A stretch of DNA of 64,000 nt from Himantopus leucocephalus. Taxonomy: Eukaryota > Chordata > Aves > Charadriiformes > Recurvirostridae. Below the pieces are notes generated by a model. It did no database searches. It was not told where the DNA came from and saw only the letters and a program-made list of their open reading frames with translations. Location: assembly GCA_003993805.1 (NCBI GenBank), contig RSEF01000001.1:178806023-178870022 (forward strand). The letters are read 5' to 3'. Below, piece by piece: positions 36,671 to 48,570 of this stretch; the first letter of the stretch is position 1, and each line of letters starts with the position of its first letter. A program made the translations under genes and the position numbers.

Positions 36671-39600
36671 GGAACGACACCAAAGCGGCACCTTTCCTGT
36701 GTTCTCAGCCTTTTGCTGGCCTTAAGCTGTGATGTGGGTGGCCCGAGCGTAAGGAGAGCTTTGAGTCACCGCCCTTGTTTTAAGTTTGTAAACGGTTGTG
36801 AAGCACTAGGTGGTTGGCTGCTTCGGTTCGGCTTTTTTTTTTTCGTTTTTTTTTTTTTTTTCAGTCTGACTGGAACAGCAGGGCTTCCCCCCCCCAAGGC
36901 TGCGCCTGGGAGTGGCATTAATGTAAGAATAAGAACCTGAAAGAATAACATAACTTTCCCAATTCGCTTATGGCAAATGCTGGAAATGTGGACTGTTAGC
37001 CTTGGCATTTGACATCTCTGCAATTACTGAGTTCTTTTCAGAGTGTATGGCAAGGAACCTATGGTTCTTTTTTCCCCTATATAGAACTGTGAGAGTTTTC
37101 TTACCCCATATATTCCTTAGTTCGGTGCTCATGCTTTTTCCTTTAAATCTTCTCATCCTGCTTTTGAGCTTTGTATCACTTAACCTCGGGACTGCAATTG
37201 CTAAATGTGAGGGAACTACTAAATGTAAGGAAATCAGCTGTGCGATTGCTCTATGGTGTTCAGCGGTTCAGGTATTTGTCTGAATTTTCCCTTGGCGTGT
37301 CTGTATTTTTTTAAAGCTGTAGTTTTGAATTCATTGCGTCCTCCATGTTTTTTTTGGTTTTAGGAGAATTCAACTGGTATATCTTCTACTTACTATTGTA
37401 GAAAATACTAGCTTTAGGTGGGTGTAAATGTTTCTTTTAATTGACATTCTTAAAATAATTACTTTTAATTCCAAGATACCATAGATTGCATTCTTTTGGG
37501 TTCTATTTCTTATTAGCAGATTTTTATGAGAATGCCAGTTAAAAGAAACAGTGACATTTGCAGTTACTGTATGTCTTCATTCTTGAAGGCTAGATTTAGT
37601 CAGATATCTTGGCTAGATTGTGTCATCTTAGAGCAAATCAAAGAAGCCAGTATAGAGGAAACAGGTTATATAGGCTCTTCACAAGTAAATGACAGCTAGT
37701 TAATACTGGTAAATACAGCCAATGTGTATAGTATGACTTTTGAGAGGAGGAATATCTAATTCCTAGCGAGTTGCCTGCTGTCTCTTTGTACTCACCTCCA
37801 ATATCTCATGTATCAGACTAATGGCAGCCAAGGTACTGCTCGTGATCACCTTCCTTTATCCATACTAGTATCAAAATACTCATATTTAAGGTTTGAGAAC
37901 ATCAGCCACCTGGTAGTCTTAAACAGAAATGGTCAAAAATCCTTTTTCACAAAAAAGGTAACAATCCCAAACATTTCCTAAAGAGATACTTTAAAGTAAT
38001 TTGTGACTGCATCTAGTTGCTACAGTAGATAATAGTGCCAGATAAATAAATTGGAGGTAAGATAATATAGCTTATAACAAGGGTCTTAATTTGATTTTTA
38101 TCTATGTGGAAAATATGAAGCCTCTTAATCTGTCAGTAGGAGTGTGATGAGAAAAATACCTTGAAGTAGCTTAAAAAAATAAACAAATTGGCTTATGAAC
38201 ATTAATAAAATTCCTCCTGTGCTCCGAGAAGACTAATTTGAAGAATGATAGTGCAACCTACTTGCGATATGTCAACGTAGCACTTTTGCTTAAACTCTGA
38301 GAAATCGTACTCTGCGCTTCATGTGGTGTGACCAACTCCTGCCTCAGTGAGTGCTTTTATTCCAAATCTGACTTAATGTTTATGAAGAACTAGAAAGCAG
38401 TGTGAAAATGCTTGTGTGTAGACAAGGAAATTAAACATTGTGGAGATTATCTGAAAGTCACAAGTAGGATTAATTCCGTATTTGCAAGGTGTTTGTGCTG
38501 GTTGTCATCTGCAAGTGATGAATATAATGTGTTGAGTAGGATGCGGTAATTGACTTTGAAACAGAACTAGCAGTGCTTTGCATTTCCTCCTGTGATACTG
38601 GCTGTGGTGTCACGCATACTTCGGTCTCCGAAGGAGACTGTTCGGTCGTTGTGCTTGTTCCCCCTGCCACGTTGACATAATTATTTATATAGTCTCTTGC
38701 AGTAACAGATTAGGAACTCGCTCTGGGTTAAAATTAACTTGGCAAAAATGGTTTGTTGTAATCCAGATTAATTCCCTGATCTGGCTCACCTTGTGATTGT
38801 GCTTGTGACAGCTGGAGGTGAAGGGTTGCACAAAGATCTATGTACAGAGAGGCAGGAGCAGAGAAACTGCTGGTTTTTGTCACTAGTACCAGCCTAATAA
38901 TTTTATGAAAGGAAACAGGAAAAAGTATCTAATCCTGCAATTTAATGTACAACCATCTTTTCTCACATAACAATGTTCAGAATTTCTTACAGTACCACTA
39001 GCAGTGGGAAATGTACTTGTCAAGTCAAGACTGGTTTGGAAGATAAATCTACTCAGTGCGTAACTTGTAGTCTCTTATTTGTGGCAACTGAAATATACGA
39101 AAATGACTGATAATGGCTAATGTATCCGTGAAAGTCTGTAAAACACTAGTAGGAAGCATAAGCCTCTTCAGAGGGCAAGTAAAAACTTCATGTTGTTGGA
39201 GTGTTGTCTCATATGCTGGGTTCTGAGTGAGTGAAACTGGAAGTCTGCTCTCTGTTAGTGAAGTAATGTAAGTTGTTAACTGCTTTCAGGACTGAAAGCT
39301 TTGTATTTGCAAAGTAAGGTAGTTTAAAAGTACTTCTGATTTTAGCATTTTTGCTGTCTCCGAATACACAGGTTTTTCTGTTGTGTAACTTAATCCTAAC
39401 AAACATCCCTATCCAGCTGAATTGCTGCTATTATCTCTTGTGTATCTCAGGGTTTTCCCTAAACTGTTGGTCCCTTTACTCTTTTTGTAAGTATGTAAGT
39501 ACTACCAGAAGTATCACTTAGGCTCAGTGTGTTCTTTGAGACTTTTTGTCAAATATGGGTAGATACACAAATTTGTAATGGTTTTTGTGTGGCCTGTTTT

Positions 39601-42600
39601 GTACTGAAAATGTACACTACATAACATTTCCAGTAAGTCAAAATTAATATTACAATGACAATATACTCTAAAATGGCAGTAATTTCATACTTATGTCAAA
39701 GAGTTTCATCTGTTTTACAGTTTATCAAGTGATCTTTACTGAAAAGTTCATATCTTTTTTTGTGTGTGTCTGTAGGACATCAGCTCAGCAACTGTAAAAG
39801 TAACATCATGCAGATCCAAGAATCATTTCTGAATAGGTTCTTCTTTGGTTCTATTTGCATTTAAGTTACTTGAGGACTGCGTCTGGATTTCTGTATTAAC
39901 ATTAGGTGTCGGAGATGCAGCAGTATATATCGAATAATACTCAATACTGAAATTTTCTTATACCTGTTACTAAAGGGGGATGTCCTACTGAGCTTGTAAG
40001 GTGCTTAATTTGTTTGCTGAATAAAGTTCAGTAGAAACGTTCTATCAATTCATTTAAAAACATTAACCATTTGAAAACACAAATGCTTTTTGGGGGTTAC
40101 TTTTTTTGTTCATTATTTTGCTGCTAAAGTTGCCTCTTTTAACTTGGATCCTTCAGAGGAGAAAAGTTTCTATTTGTCTTGTGGGGACAAAACCCCCTAA
40201 CAAATCTAATGTTGTGAAGTCACTTGATTGAGATTAAGGGAGATTTCAGTGATGACTGGGATGTACGATTTCTGCTATTAACCAGAAATCAGATGGCTGT
40301 TTTTTCCATCCATTTTGGCTGAAGAAGAGGCAACCAACTCTCTTTCATTTTTATGGTGATTCTTTCTACTGGATGGTAAAAGAAATTTTTGGAAGTAGGC
40401 CAGCTCATCCACACTCATAGTGGTAAATCATACATTACCTGGAGAAAATTGATCATTAGGTTAGTCTTCAGGCTTTTCAAAGTTGACACAGTCTTCCCTT
40501 ATGCCCCTTCTTATGCCCAGTAATGGAGTGCTTATTTGGCCCTAGCATGTTTTAAGTATATATTTTTCAAAACTTATTGGAGAAACACTACTGAAACACT
40601 TCACCTTTGCACTGCCAAGTTATTAAAGAATTTCTAAACCTGTGTTAGTAAATTTAGATATGTGAAATTTGTGTTAATTTCATTGTTGGTACACCAGAAT
40701 GCCTTAATTTCTTCAAATCTAAAGCCCTTACAAAAGCTGTAAGGTGCTTTTTGTTTGGGACTTGATGCTTTTTAAAAATGAAATTATAATTGCAGAAAGT
40801 TTGGAAGCATTCATTTGATTGAAAAAATAAAGGTTATACATAAAGACTAATAAAATGATAGTGGTGTTTCTCGCGAAGTATTATGCATTCCATGTTACAT
40901 TTTCCTGCTTATGCCTGTGAAAAGGCTTGCTCTGTAGGTCCCTTCCAGCTGAAATTATTCTATTCTAGTCTATTCTCCTCTGTTTTTCAATTCTTATCTT
41001 TTGTAAATGTTATTTTACCAAAAAAAAAGTTTAAGTCCTTATGTAAACTTAAAACTTTATTTAATTGGAAAATAGATGTGCTATTGAGTCTTGCATTAAG
41101 CTAACCTGTGCATTAGAAAAGCTGTTAAGAGTTGCTGTCTGCTATAGGCTTTTTAGCTGCAATATAGTAATTTCTAATAGTAGATTGTGCTCTTGTTTAA
41201 CGGGTATTAACTAATGACTAAAACTGTATTTTTACTTGTCTTTTTTATCTTATATTCTGATAAGGAAAACAGTTTTACATAGTAGTTCTTTTAAAAATAC
41301 TGTAGTAGTTGCTTAGTCTAACAGTGTGCAGTGTTACTGTAGAAAACGTAATAATGGAAGCTGGAAAGAAGCTAACAATATTATTATGTGGAGCAGCTTA
41401 GAATGTTTATTTTATGTGAATATATATAAATAATATAATTTATACAAAAGATTTGAAAAATTAAAAAAAATGGAATCTGTAAGAATATTCAGGTTTTGTG
41501 TGTTGGTAGAAATGTGTTTCCTTTTCACAAAAACAGAAGCTGAAACAGCCTTAGAAGTTTAGTGATGCTAAAAGACACCTTTGTCTTTTGTAGTCATGTG
41601 TCCTTCTGCTTCTTGATTTAGAAGGGAAATGTGTAGTTTGGAAAGGAATTAGTGCATGTGATAGAATCTCATTTTGTGATTTTTCCTCCCCCCCTTCCCG
41701 CCCCAGTTACTTGTTTTGGATTACAAAATAACACTATGTGGAGCCTTTTGCTCTTCAGTTAAAAGTCCAGTTATAGGCCAAACTCAAACTGGAATTGAAT
41801 AGAAGTTCCAAAAAGCAGTTCAGCTATTTTTTTTTTTAGCTATGAGAGTGCGCTTGTGTGAGAGCGTATCAAGTAGCAGCAGCTACAGTGTTTGTACTGT
41901 TAAATAGTGACATTCTGAATGTTCACCTGTGGAGGTGACTGACGTGTTTTCCACTCAATCAATTTGTTACTGAATCATTTGTATTGGACACCTAACTGTT
42001 TAGCTGTAATATTTCGGTTGCTATTGGTTATGCCTTTTTAGTGCTCATATGGCAATTGTCTCAGGAAGTGTCTTTTTAGTAAGGTAAGTAATAGTGACAG
42101 CAGATTATCGCCTCTCTCTCAGTTCCCATTACCTGCTCTTGGGTTTCGCCATTCTTGGCCTTGCGTCATTTTCCTTTATTGCTAGATGAATTCTTGATGT
42201 TTGGTGATCTCTTGATATTGTTGCCACCTTTGAGGATCTTTGCTGCTCAGCCGTGTTTCAAAATACTGTATTTAATGTGTGTTTAAACTTCTTAAACAAT
42301 TTATCCTTTCTGAATGTCAGGTTGGGAATATTTGGCAATATTTGTGGGCACATGGTTGTAGGTGTTAGTATCTATACAATGGCAAAGTTCTTAACAGTGG
42401 CAACGTGTCTGGCTCAAGTATTAGCGTTATAATTTCAGAAATTAAATCTATATGAGGACATGGCATGAATTTTTTTTTTTCCTGTGGATAATGAAGTCTC
42501 TTCTACTTTAAACCAGCAGACATTGCCTGAATATTCTGCTGAAGTTAACAAGAATTTAGAATTTCAGTATGTAAACATAAGTACATACAACTCCTAAGTG

Positions 42601-44205
42601 GGACAGGAAAGGTATCAGCATATTAGATTTGCAATGATTGTGGTTTATTATGCTTAATATTTTAACCGGTGACTGATTTTTTTTTTTCTAATTTATTTCA
42701 AAATAGCTACTGCTGGAAATTCAAGGAATAATCAAAGAGTTATTTTTGCTTAACTGAAGTTGGACTTTGCTTCCATTTTTTTAAAGGCGTGTGAGTTCTG
42801 TAGGCAGTTTTCATATAAAGTCTGACTTCCTGCTCTCAGTAATCTTCAGACTTTCTAATCTGTGCGTCCCTGGGATTCTTACACCTACTGATTTGAAACC
42901 GTCTGTGTGTATGTTCTATTTTTTTTTCCATTTATGTTGTTGGTTTGTGGTGGGTTTTTTGGGGTGTTCTTTTTTGTTTTTTAACTGAGAGGAAATGCCA
43001 GTTAAAGTTCACCCTATCTGTTCTGGCATGCTCTGGTCTGTTAGATGGCAAATATAAGCAGTTAAAGTTAGTCTGGAGCTGGAGCAATTTAAGAAGTTAC
43101 CATTCCTCACTGCTAGCTGTGTTAAATGTAGTAAATGTGCTTCCTGCATACTTAACTTGAGGTTGAACTCGTGTTTCTGCTATGTTAACAATCAGTTGTG
43201 GGGTTTGGTTTTGTTTTTCCTCCCGTATTATGATCTTCCTCCTGGTTAAAATGTTTTGAAGATGTTTCTTTAGTAAATTCTTTTCCTGACATATGACTAG
43301 GTATGTTTCATCAAACCCATAATTTAAAGACTATTTATGTCTTTAAAGAAAGCACATATGACATATCAGTAATACAGTCTATGGTACTGAAGTACTTCAT
43401 GCAAACTGTTTTCCACGTCCTCTTTTTGCTTTGGAAACTTGATCCCTTGCAGCATTTCTTAACTACATGGTTGCATTTTTGTCTTTTCCTTTCTTACTTT
43501 GTTTGCCGTAAACACTGTTTCACAGTGAGGTGCTGGTTGGAATAGTAGTCTTATAATTAACTACAGTTTTTATACTGTAAATATACTTTTACGCAGCTAG
43601 TCTTTCCCAGTGGTCTTTCACAGCCAATTCCTACCATTGTGCCCCTTCAAAGGATGAATAGTAGAAAATGGCACAGGAGAATGGGCTCCTTGTGCTGTAA
43701 GTGGCTACATTAAGGTATATGGTTTCTGTACATTTAGATTTAATGTTTCATGTGTTATGAAGGATATTAATATGCTTTTTTCTTCGTATCAAGTATTTTG
43801 TAGTAAATAACATGTTATAGCTCACTGCCTCCCTTCAGAATCATGTCTGTGTTTGTGGACTTTAATTAGTTTTTATTGTTATAAGTGAATGATACTTCTT
43901 TGTTTGCATCTAGTATATCTATGACTACTTCAGCCTGAGAATACTGTGAGGATTTTTCTTTTGTTATTAATTTAATAAATCTAAATCTGTACCAGTTGTA
44001 CACCTTAGAAAAGAAACAAAAATTCAGCTTCCTTGTACCCACATAAAACTGGATCCCTGTGGTTAGATTAGTGCTATTCCTTATTTTCATTTTCTTCCCT
44101 TAACTTTCCTGGACTTGTGTTCCCAAGCGTATTTGTCTAAGGTAACAGTTTTTGAACTGAGGTTTTTGAACTCTTGGAAAATACTTTATAGGTTCTATGG
44201 AGGGG
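36671..44205. other. Intronic sequence, no further exon seen
   Basis: AT-rich intron follows the island. A pair of T runs followed by cag lies at 36831-36864. A Ser/Thr-rich minus frame lies at 38470-38670. A tiny CR1 tail lies at 40928-40978. None is a convincing exon. Confidence 0.5.
40928..40978 (+). mobile_element. Tiny CR1 3' tail
   Basis: Taggtcccttccagctgaa followed by attattctattctagtctattct matches the plus-strand CR1 end with its short terminal repeats. It is only about 50 bases long. Confidence 0.5.
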
Positions 44206-44783
44206 TGTTGTGGTTTAACCCCAATAGGCAGCTAAGCACCACACAGCTGCTCGTTCACTTCCCCCAGCAGTGCGATGGGGGAAACAGTTGGAGGGATAAA
44301 AGTGCAAAAACTTGTGTGTTGAGATAAAGACAGTTTAATAGGTAAAACAAATTGGGTGTGCAAGCAAAGCAAAATAAGGAATTAATTCATTACTACCCAT
44401 CAGCAGGCCGATGTTTTAGCCATCTCCAGGAAAGCAGAACTGCATCATGCATAATGGTTACTTGGGAAGACAGCCCCGTAACTGTGAATGTCTCCCCCTC
44501 TTCCTCCCCGTGGCTTCTATTGTTGAGCCTGATATCATATGGTACAGAATATCCCTTTGGTCAGCTGGGGCCAGCTGTCCCAGCTGTGTCCCCTCTCAGC
44601 TTCTTGCGCACCCCCAGCCTACTTGCTGGCAGGGTGGTGTGAGAAACAGAAAAGGCCCTGATGCTGTGTAAGTACTGTTCAGCAGCAGCTAAAGCATAGG
44701 TGTGTTATCAACACTGTTTCCATCACAAATCCAAAACATTCAAGCCACTCTGAAGGAAATTAACTCCATCCTAGCCAAAGACA
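44206..44783 (-). mobile_element. Solo LTR of a bird endogenous retrovirus
   Basis: The element starts TGTTGTGGTTTAACCCC and ends agccaaagaca. On the minus strand it has ATTAAA in ctattaaactgtctttat (near 44325-44342) as a polyadenylation signal, which sets the minus orientation, antisense to the gene. Typical phrases include gttgagataaagacagtttaa, gccatctccaggaaagcag and atatccctttggtcagctgg. No internal retroviral genes are present. The length is about 578 bases. I see no clear target-site duplication. Confidence 0.82.
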
Positions 44784-47256
44784 ATAAAACGAGAAAGTAA
44801 GGTAAGGTCAAAAAGTATAAGCCTGTTGTTTATATTGCTTAAATTCATTAGAATAATCCAAATCACTACTGAAAATTTACAAATTAAAATAATTGGAAGC
44901 CTCTTCTCTAACTTGTGCTGGAGTGCCATAGTATTTAGATTATTTTGCTCATCATCTCTGTCAGTCTGGAAAAATGTCTTAGCCAAGTGTTTTAACCTTA
45001 ACAGGGTCAAACCCGGAACTCTTCATTTTACTTCTCCAGTGTTCTTGTTGCAGTTGGTAACATCGCTCACCTTTTCTGTTGCTGAGCCTTTAACCCAGTG
45101 ACTGACTGTACACAGATCTGCAGCCAGTCATTTACATGTTGAGATGAGCTTGTTCTCAAATAACTTATTCTTCTGTTTGTATTGTTTCGGCCTCTCCTTT
45201 CTTGTTTTGATTGTTTTGCCATGAGTTATGTGTGTTGTTACTTATGACTCCCCTCTTACCTGGTTTTGCCTTTCCTTTCTCTCCCACTAGGCAGTGCATT
45301 ATTCTTACTAACAGATGTGCTCATATGTCTTCATTACGCTTGTATGCTTTCAGAGTAGTCGTTCTACTATTCCATTTCTCTTCAAACCTATCAATTCTCT
45401 ATCCCATTTTATTTCTAGAATATACTGTTATTCAGCGTAGACCATTGACAGCTGTAAACTGGGGAGTTTTCACTTGTTTGCACTAGGTTGTTGTGTCTTC
45501 CGCTATTCAGTGAAGACAGTGTAGAATTTATTTGGTTTACTTGCGATGGTAATCTCTCTAAGGATGTTATGCGGTCATTAACCACTGGTAATGTGCATTT
45601 TCTTAATCAGTACCGTTCTTCCTAAACTTCATGGAGCATCTTCCCTAAATTAAAATTCTGCTGGTATGATTCTATATAAGATAGCTTTGTATGCACTTTG
45701 GTTTTGGTGGTTGTGTTTAGATAGGAAAGTGGCCAAAGGTGCAGATATTGTCATCTTTGTGATGGTTGAATGACTTTTTTAGGACTCTATTTATTTTTTT
45801 TAATAAAAATGTTTGTTAAGGGTAAGAGATAGAGAAATAATTTCCTCTACTTCCTCTACTTTCCTCTGTTCTAGGTAGAATATTTTCCTTGCATGTGTTC
45901 TTGCAGATCTAATTTCATAGATAACATTGCAGTGAATAAAGAAAAATCAGATAATTACAGAAAAGAAACTACAGCTGTCAGTGGTTGTACTGAGAGACCA
46001 TTCTCTTTGCGTGGAGAACACTTTGTAAGGGTGCTTTCTAGTGTGTTCTCTTTGTTCATATTAGACAGATTTATGCTGTTTCAGAAGCCTTTTCAGTTAT
46101 AAAAGGGATCCAGACACTGTTTTGTACTTCTGCACTTTTGTTGTGGTTAAATGAAAATCAGATTCATTTTACTTGTGTAGTTGGGTTTTAATTTCATTTA
46201 TAGAACCTACAGTATTTACATTTCAGACTGTAGGGGGGAGGCCTTAGAAAGGATGTTTCAGCAGCTGGAATAGTTGCTTTCTTAAACCTCTAAAATTTTT
46301 GTTTTCAAAAAAAAAAGAAGCTAGTTTAAAAAGTTAATGTGATAGTAAAGATAATAATATGGGTTAATGTGATAGTAAAGATAATACAGGTTAATGTCAT
46401 AGGCTTGAAAAATAGTTCTGAGTTATGAAACTAAAGTCATGATTAAAAAGATTTGCAATTTCAGCTCACAAACAGTAGCATATTAAAGTCCTAACTAAAC
46501 AGTCAAGTAGTAAGATGGTTTTTTTCTTCTGTATCAGAGGGTACAGGGAGGAATTCCAGACCATAGCAATGTGGCTGTTAGCCTTACTCATCTTCCACAT
46601 GTTTGATGTCTTAACTATGTGTAGCTCTATATTCTTCCCCAGGCAGTGTTCTCTCAAATCCATCAGTCTCCTTTTGTTTTGAGTTTTCTTAACCTTTTCT
46701 TTTCAGATGTTTTAGAAGCCCAATATAGCCTGTCTGACTAGTCTGCCTCTGTTTTCCTCTAAGCCTGTCTTAATTGGATTGCAGTTGGTGTTCCTTACCC
46801 TGGTTTATGGATTTAAGTGACAGGATTTTAATGATTTTTCCATTTGTAGATATACTGCTTAAACCCTGACTTTCATTTTATATTGGCATGGATGAAAATT
46901 CACATCGGAATTCTTGGAGGGCTGTTAGAATGACAGTTGAGCTCTTGCCCACCTTACTAAAAATTGGAGTTCCTCAAGCGTTAGATCTTAGGCTTACTAA
47001 ATGAAAATGATAGCAATAATTTTAAATGTTTGAGGTAATCTGAGGATAATGTTGTCACTGTTGACAATCAAAAAATACCAAGCTTTTATTATTTGGGGAC
47101 AAAAATTGATTGTCCTCTCTAGTGTTGTTTTGAGATCTGCCTGTCAAGCTGATCAGTTTTCTTCTTCAATGATTCTCACTGCTGAGTTCATTAAAAAATT
47201 CTGTAGCCCTTGATGAAAAAATAATAGTACCCCCAGTAGTTTTCAGTAACAGTAGG
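44784..47256. other. Intronic sequence, nothing but a small tandem repeat
   Basis: A unit gttaatgtgatagtaaagat recurs at 46333, 46363 and, shorter, 46390 (periods 30 and 27). Otherwise no feature was recognised. Confidence 0.5.
46333..46402 (+). repeat. Three-copy tandem repeat of about 28 bases
   Basis: Units begin gttaatgtgatagtaaag at 46333 and 46363; a shorter copy gttaatgtcat starts at 46390. Confidence 0.8.
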
Positions 47257-47515
47257 TAATCATAGAATGGTTGGTTGGAAGGGACCTTAAAGATCACCTA
47301 GTTCCAACCCCCGGCCATGGGCAGGGACACCTTTCGTAGACCAGGTTGCTCAAAGCCCCATCCAGCCTGGACTTGAACACTTCCAGGGATGGGACCTCCA
47401 CAACTTCCCTTGGCAATTTGTTCCAGTGCCTCACCACCCTCATAATGAAAAAATTCTTCCTAATATCTATTCTAAATCTCCCTTCTTCCAGTTTGAAGCT
47501 ATTACCCCTTGTCTA
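47257..47515 (-). mobile_element. Short CR1 3' fragment
   Basis: This is the inverted CR1 3' UTR: catagaatggttggttgg, then ggaccttaaagatcacctag, then ctcaaagccccatccagcc. It is very similar to 33547-33800. It stops near 47515, where a plus-strand CR1 begins. Confidence 0.9.
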
Positions 47516-48570
47516 CAGATACCTTCAGGGCAGGGAGAGCAGTGGATGTTCTTTACCGCACCTTGAGAAAGGGTTTTGACACTGTGTCCCATAGCATCCT
47601 CAGGCTGACAAAGTACAGGTTAAATAAGTGGACAGCGAAGTAGATAAGAGAATGACTGGGCCTGGAGGTTTGTGATCAGTGACACAAAGTTCGGCTGGAG
47701 GCAAGTCATCAATAGTGTACCCTAGGACCTGATTTAAATATATAAAATGTTATATAAATGTTATATACTGGATAGACAGTCCAGTACTGTTTAGCATCTT
47801 CGTTAATGACCTGGATGTTGGGACAGAGTGCACTCCTAGCAACTTCATAGACTGTACAAAAGTGGGAGGAGTTGCTTGTATGTCCCATGGTTGTGTTTCC
47901 ATTCACAGGGACCTGGACAGGATGGAGAATTGGGCTGAGAGGACTCTCATGAAGTGCAACAAGGGGAAATGCAGAATCCTGCATCAGGGGAGGAATAACC
48001 CCAGGGGGTCTGACCAGCCGGAAGGCAGCTCTGCAGAGAAGTAGCTTGACATACTGGTGTACAGCAAGCTGACTGTGAGCCAGCTTGACCGCCATGACAA
48101 AGAGGGCAGGCAGCCTTCTGGACTGGGTTAGGAAGAGTGTTGCCAGCAGGTTGAAGAAGGTGCTCTGTGCTCAGCACTTGTGAGGCTACATCTAAAGTGT
48201 TGAGTTCTGGACTTCCCAGTACAAGAGAAATACAGACATACTGGAGAGAGTCCAGTGCAGGGCCACAAAGGTCATTAGGGGTCTGGAGCATTTCTCCTAT
48301 GACAAAAGGCTGAGAGACCTGGCACTGTTCAGCCTGGAGAAGGCTCAGGGGGAATTTCATCAATGGTCCTTCATCTGGTCCCCTCCCTTCTGTTCAAGCA
48401 GGGCCTCCTAGAGCGGGTTGTGTAGGACCATGTCCAGATGGCTTTTTCACTATCATGAAGGATGGAAACTCTACAACCATTCTGGGCAACCCTTACAGTC
48501 AACCTCACAGTATAAAAAGTGTTATCTCAAGAGGTCCATTCTAACCTGAATGATTCCATGATTTTGTAAT
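47516..48570 (+). mobile_element. CR1 LINE copy on the plus strand
   Basis: Plus-strand reverse transcriptase begins inside the palm, with a Gly-Phe-Asp-Thr-Val-Ser-His-Ser-Ile-Leu relic near 47570-47597. It continues through DLDRMENWAERTLMKCNKGK and CRILHQGRNNPRG (47910-48010) and ends in the 3' tail aagaggtccattctaacct...gattccatgatttt near 48570. The frame is broken by several stops. It is 5'-truncated at the junction with the opposite-strand fragment. Confidence 0.9.

Noticed and set aside
36831..36864. Two long T runs ending in cag, resembling a splice acceptor
   Set aside because: No open exon in a suitable phase with a donor follows; the T runs look like simple sequence.
47862..48363. 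Plus- and minus-strand frames of 60 to 138 codons
   Set aside because: They are pieces or mirror images of the CR1 reverse transcriptase.
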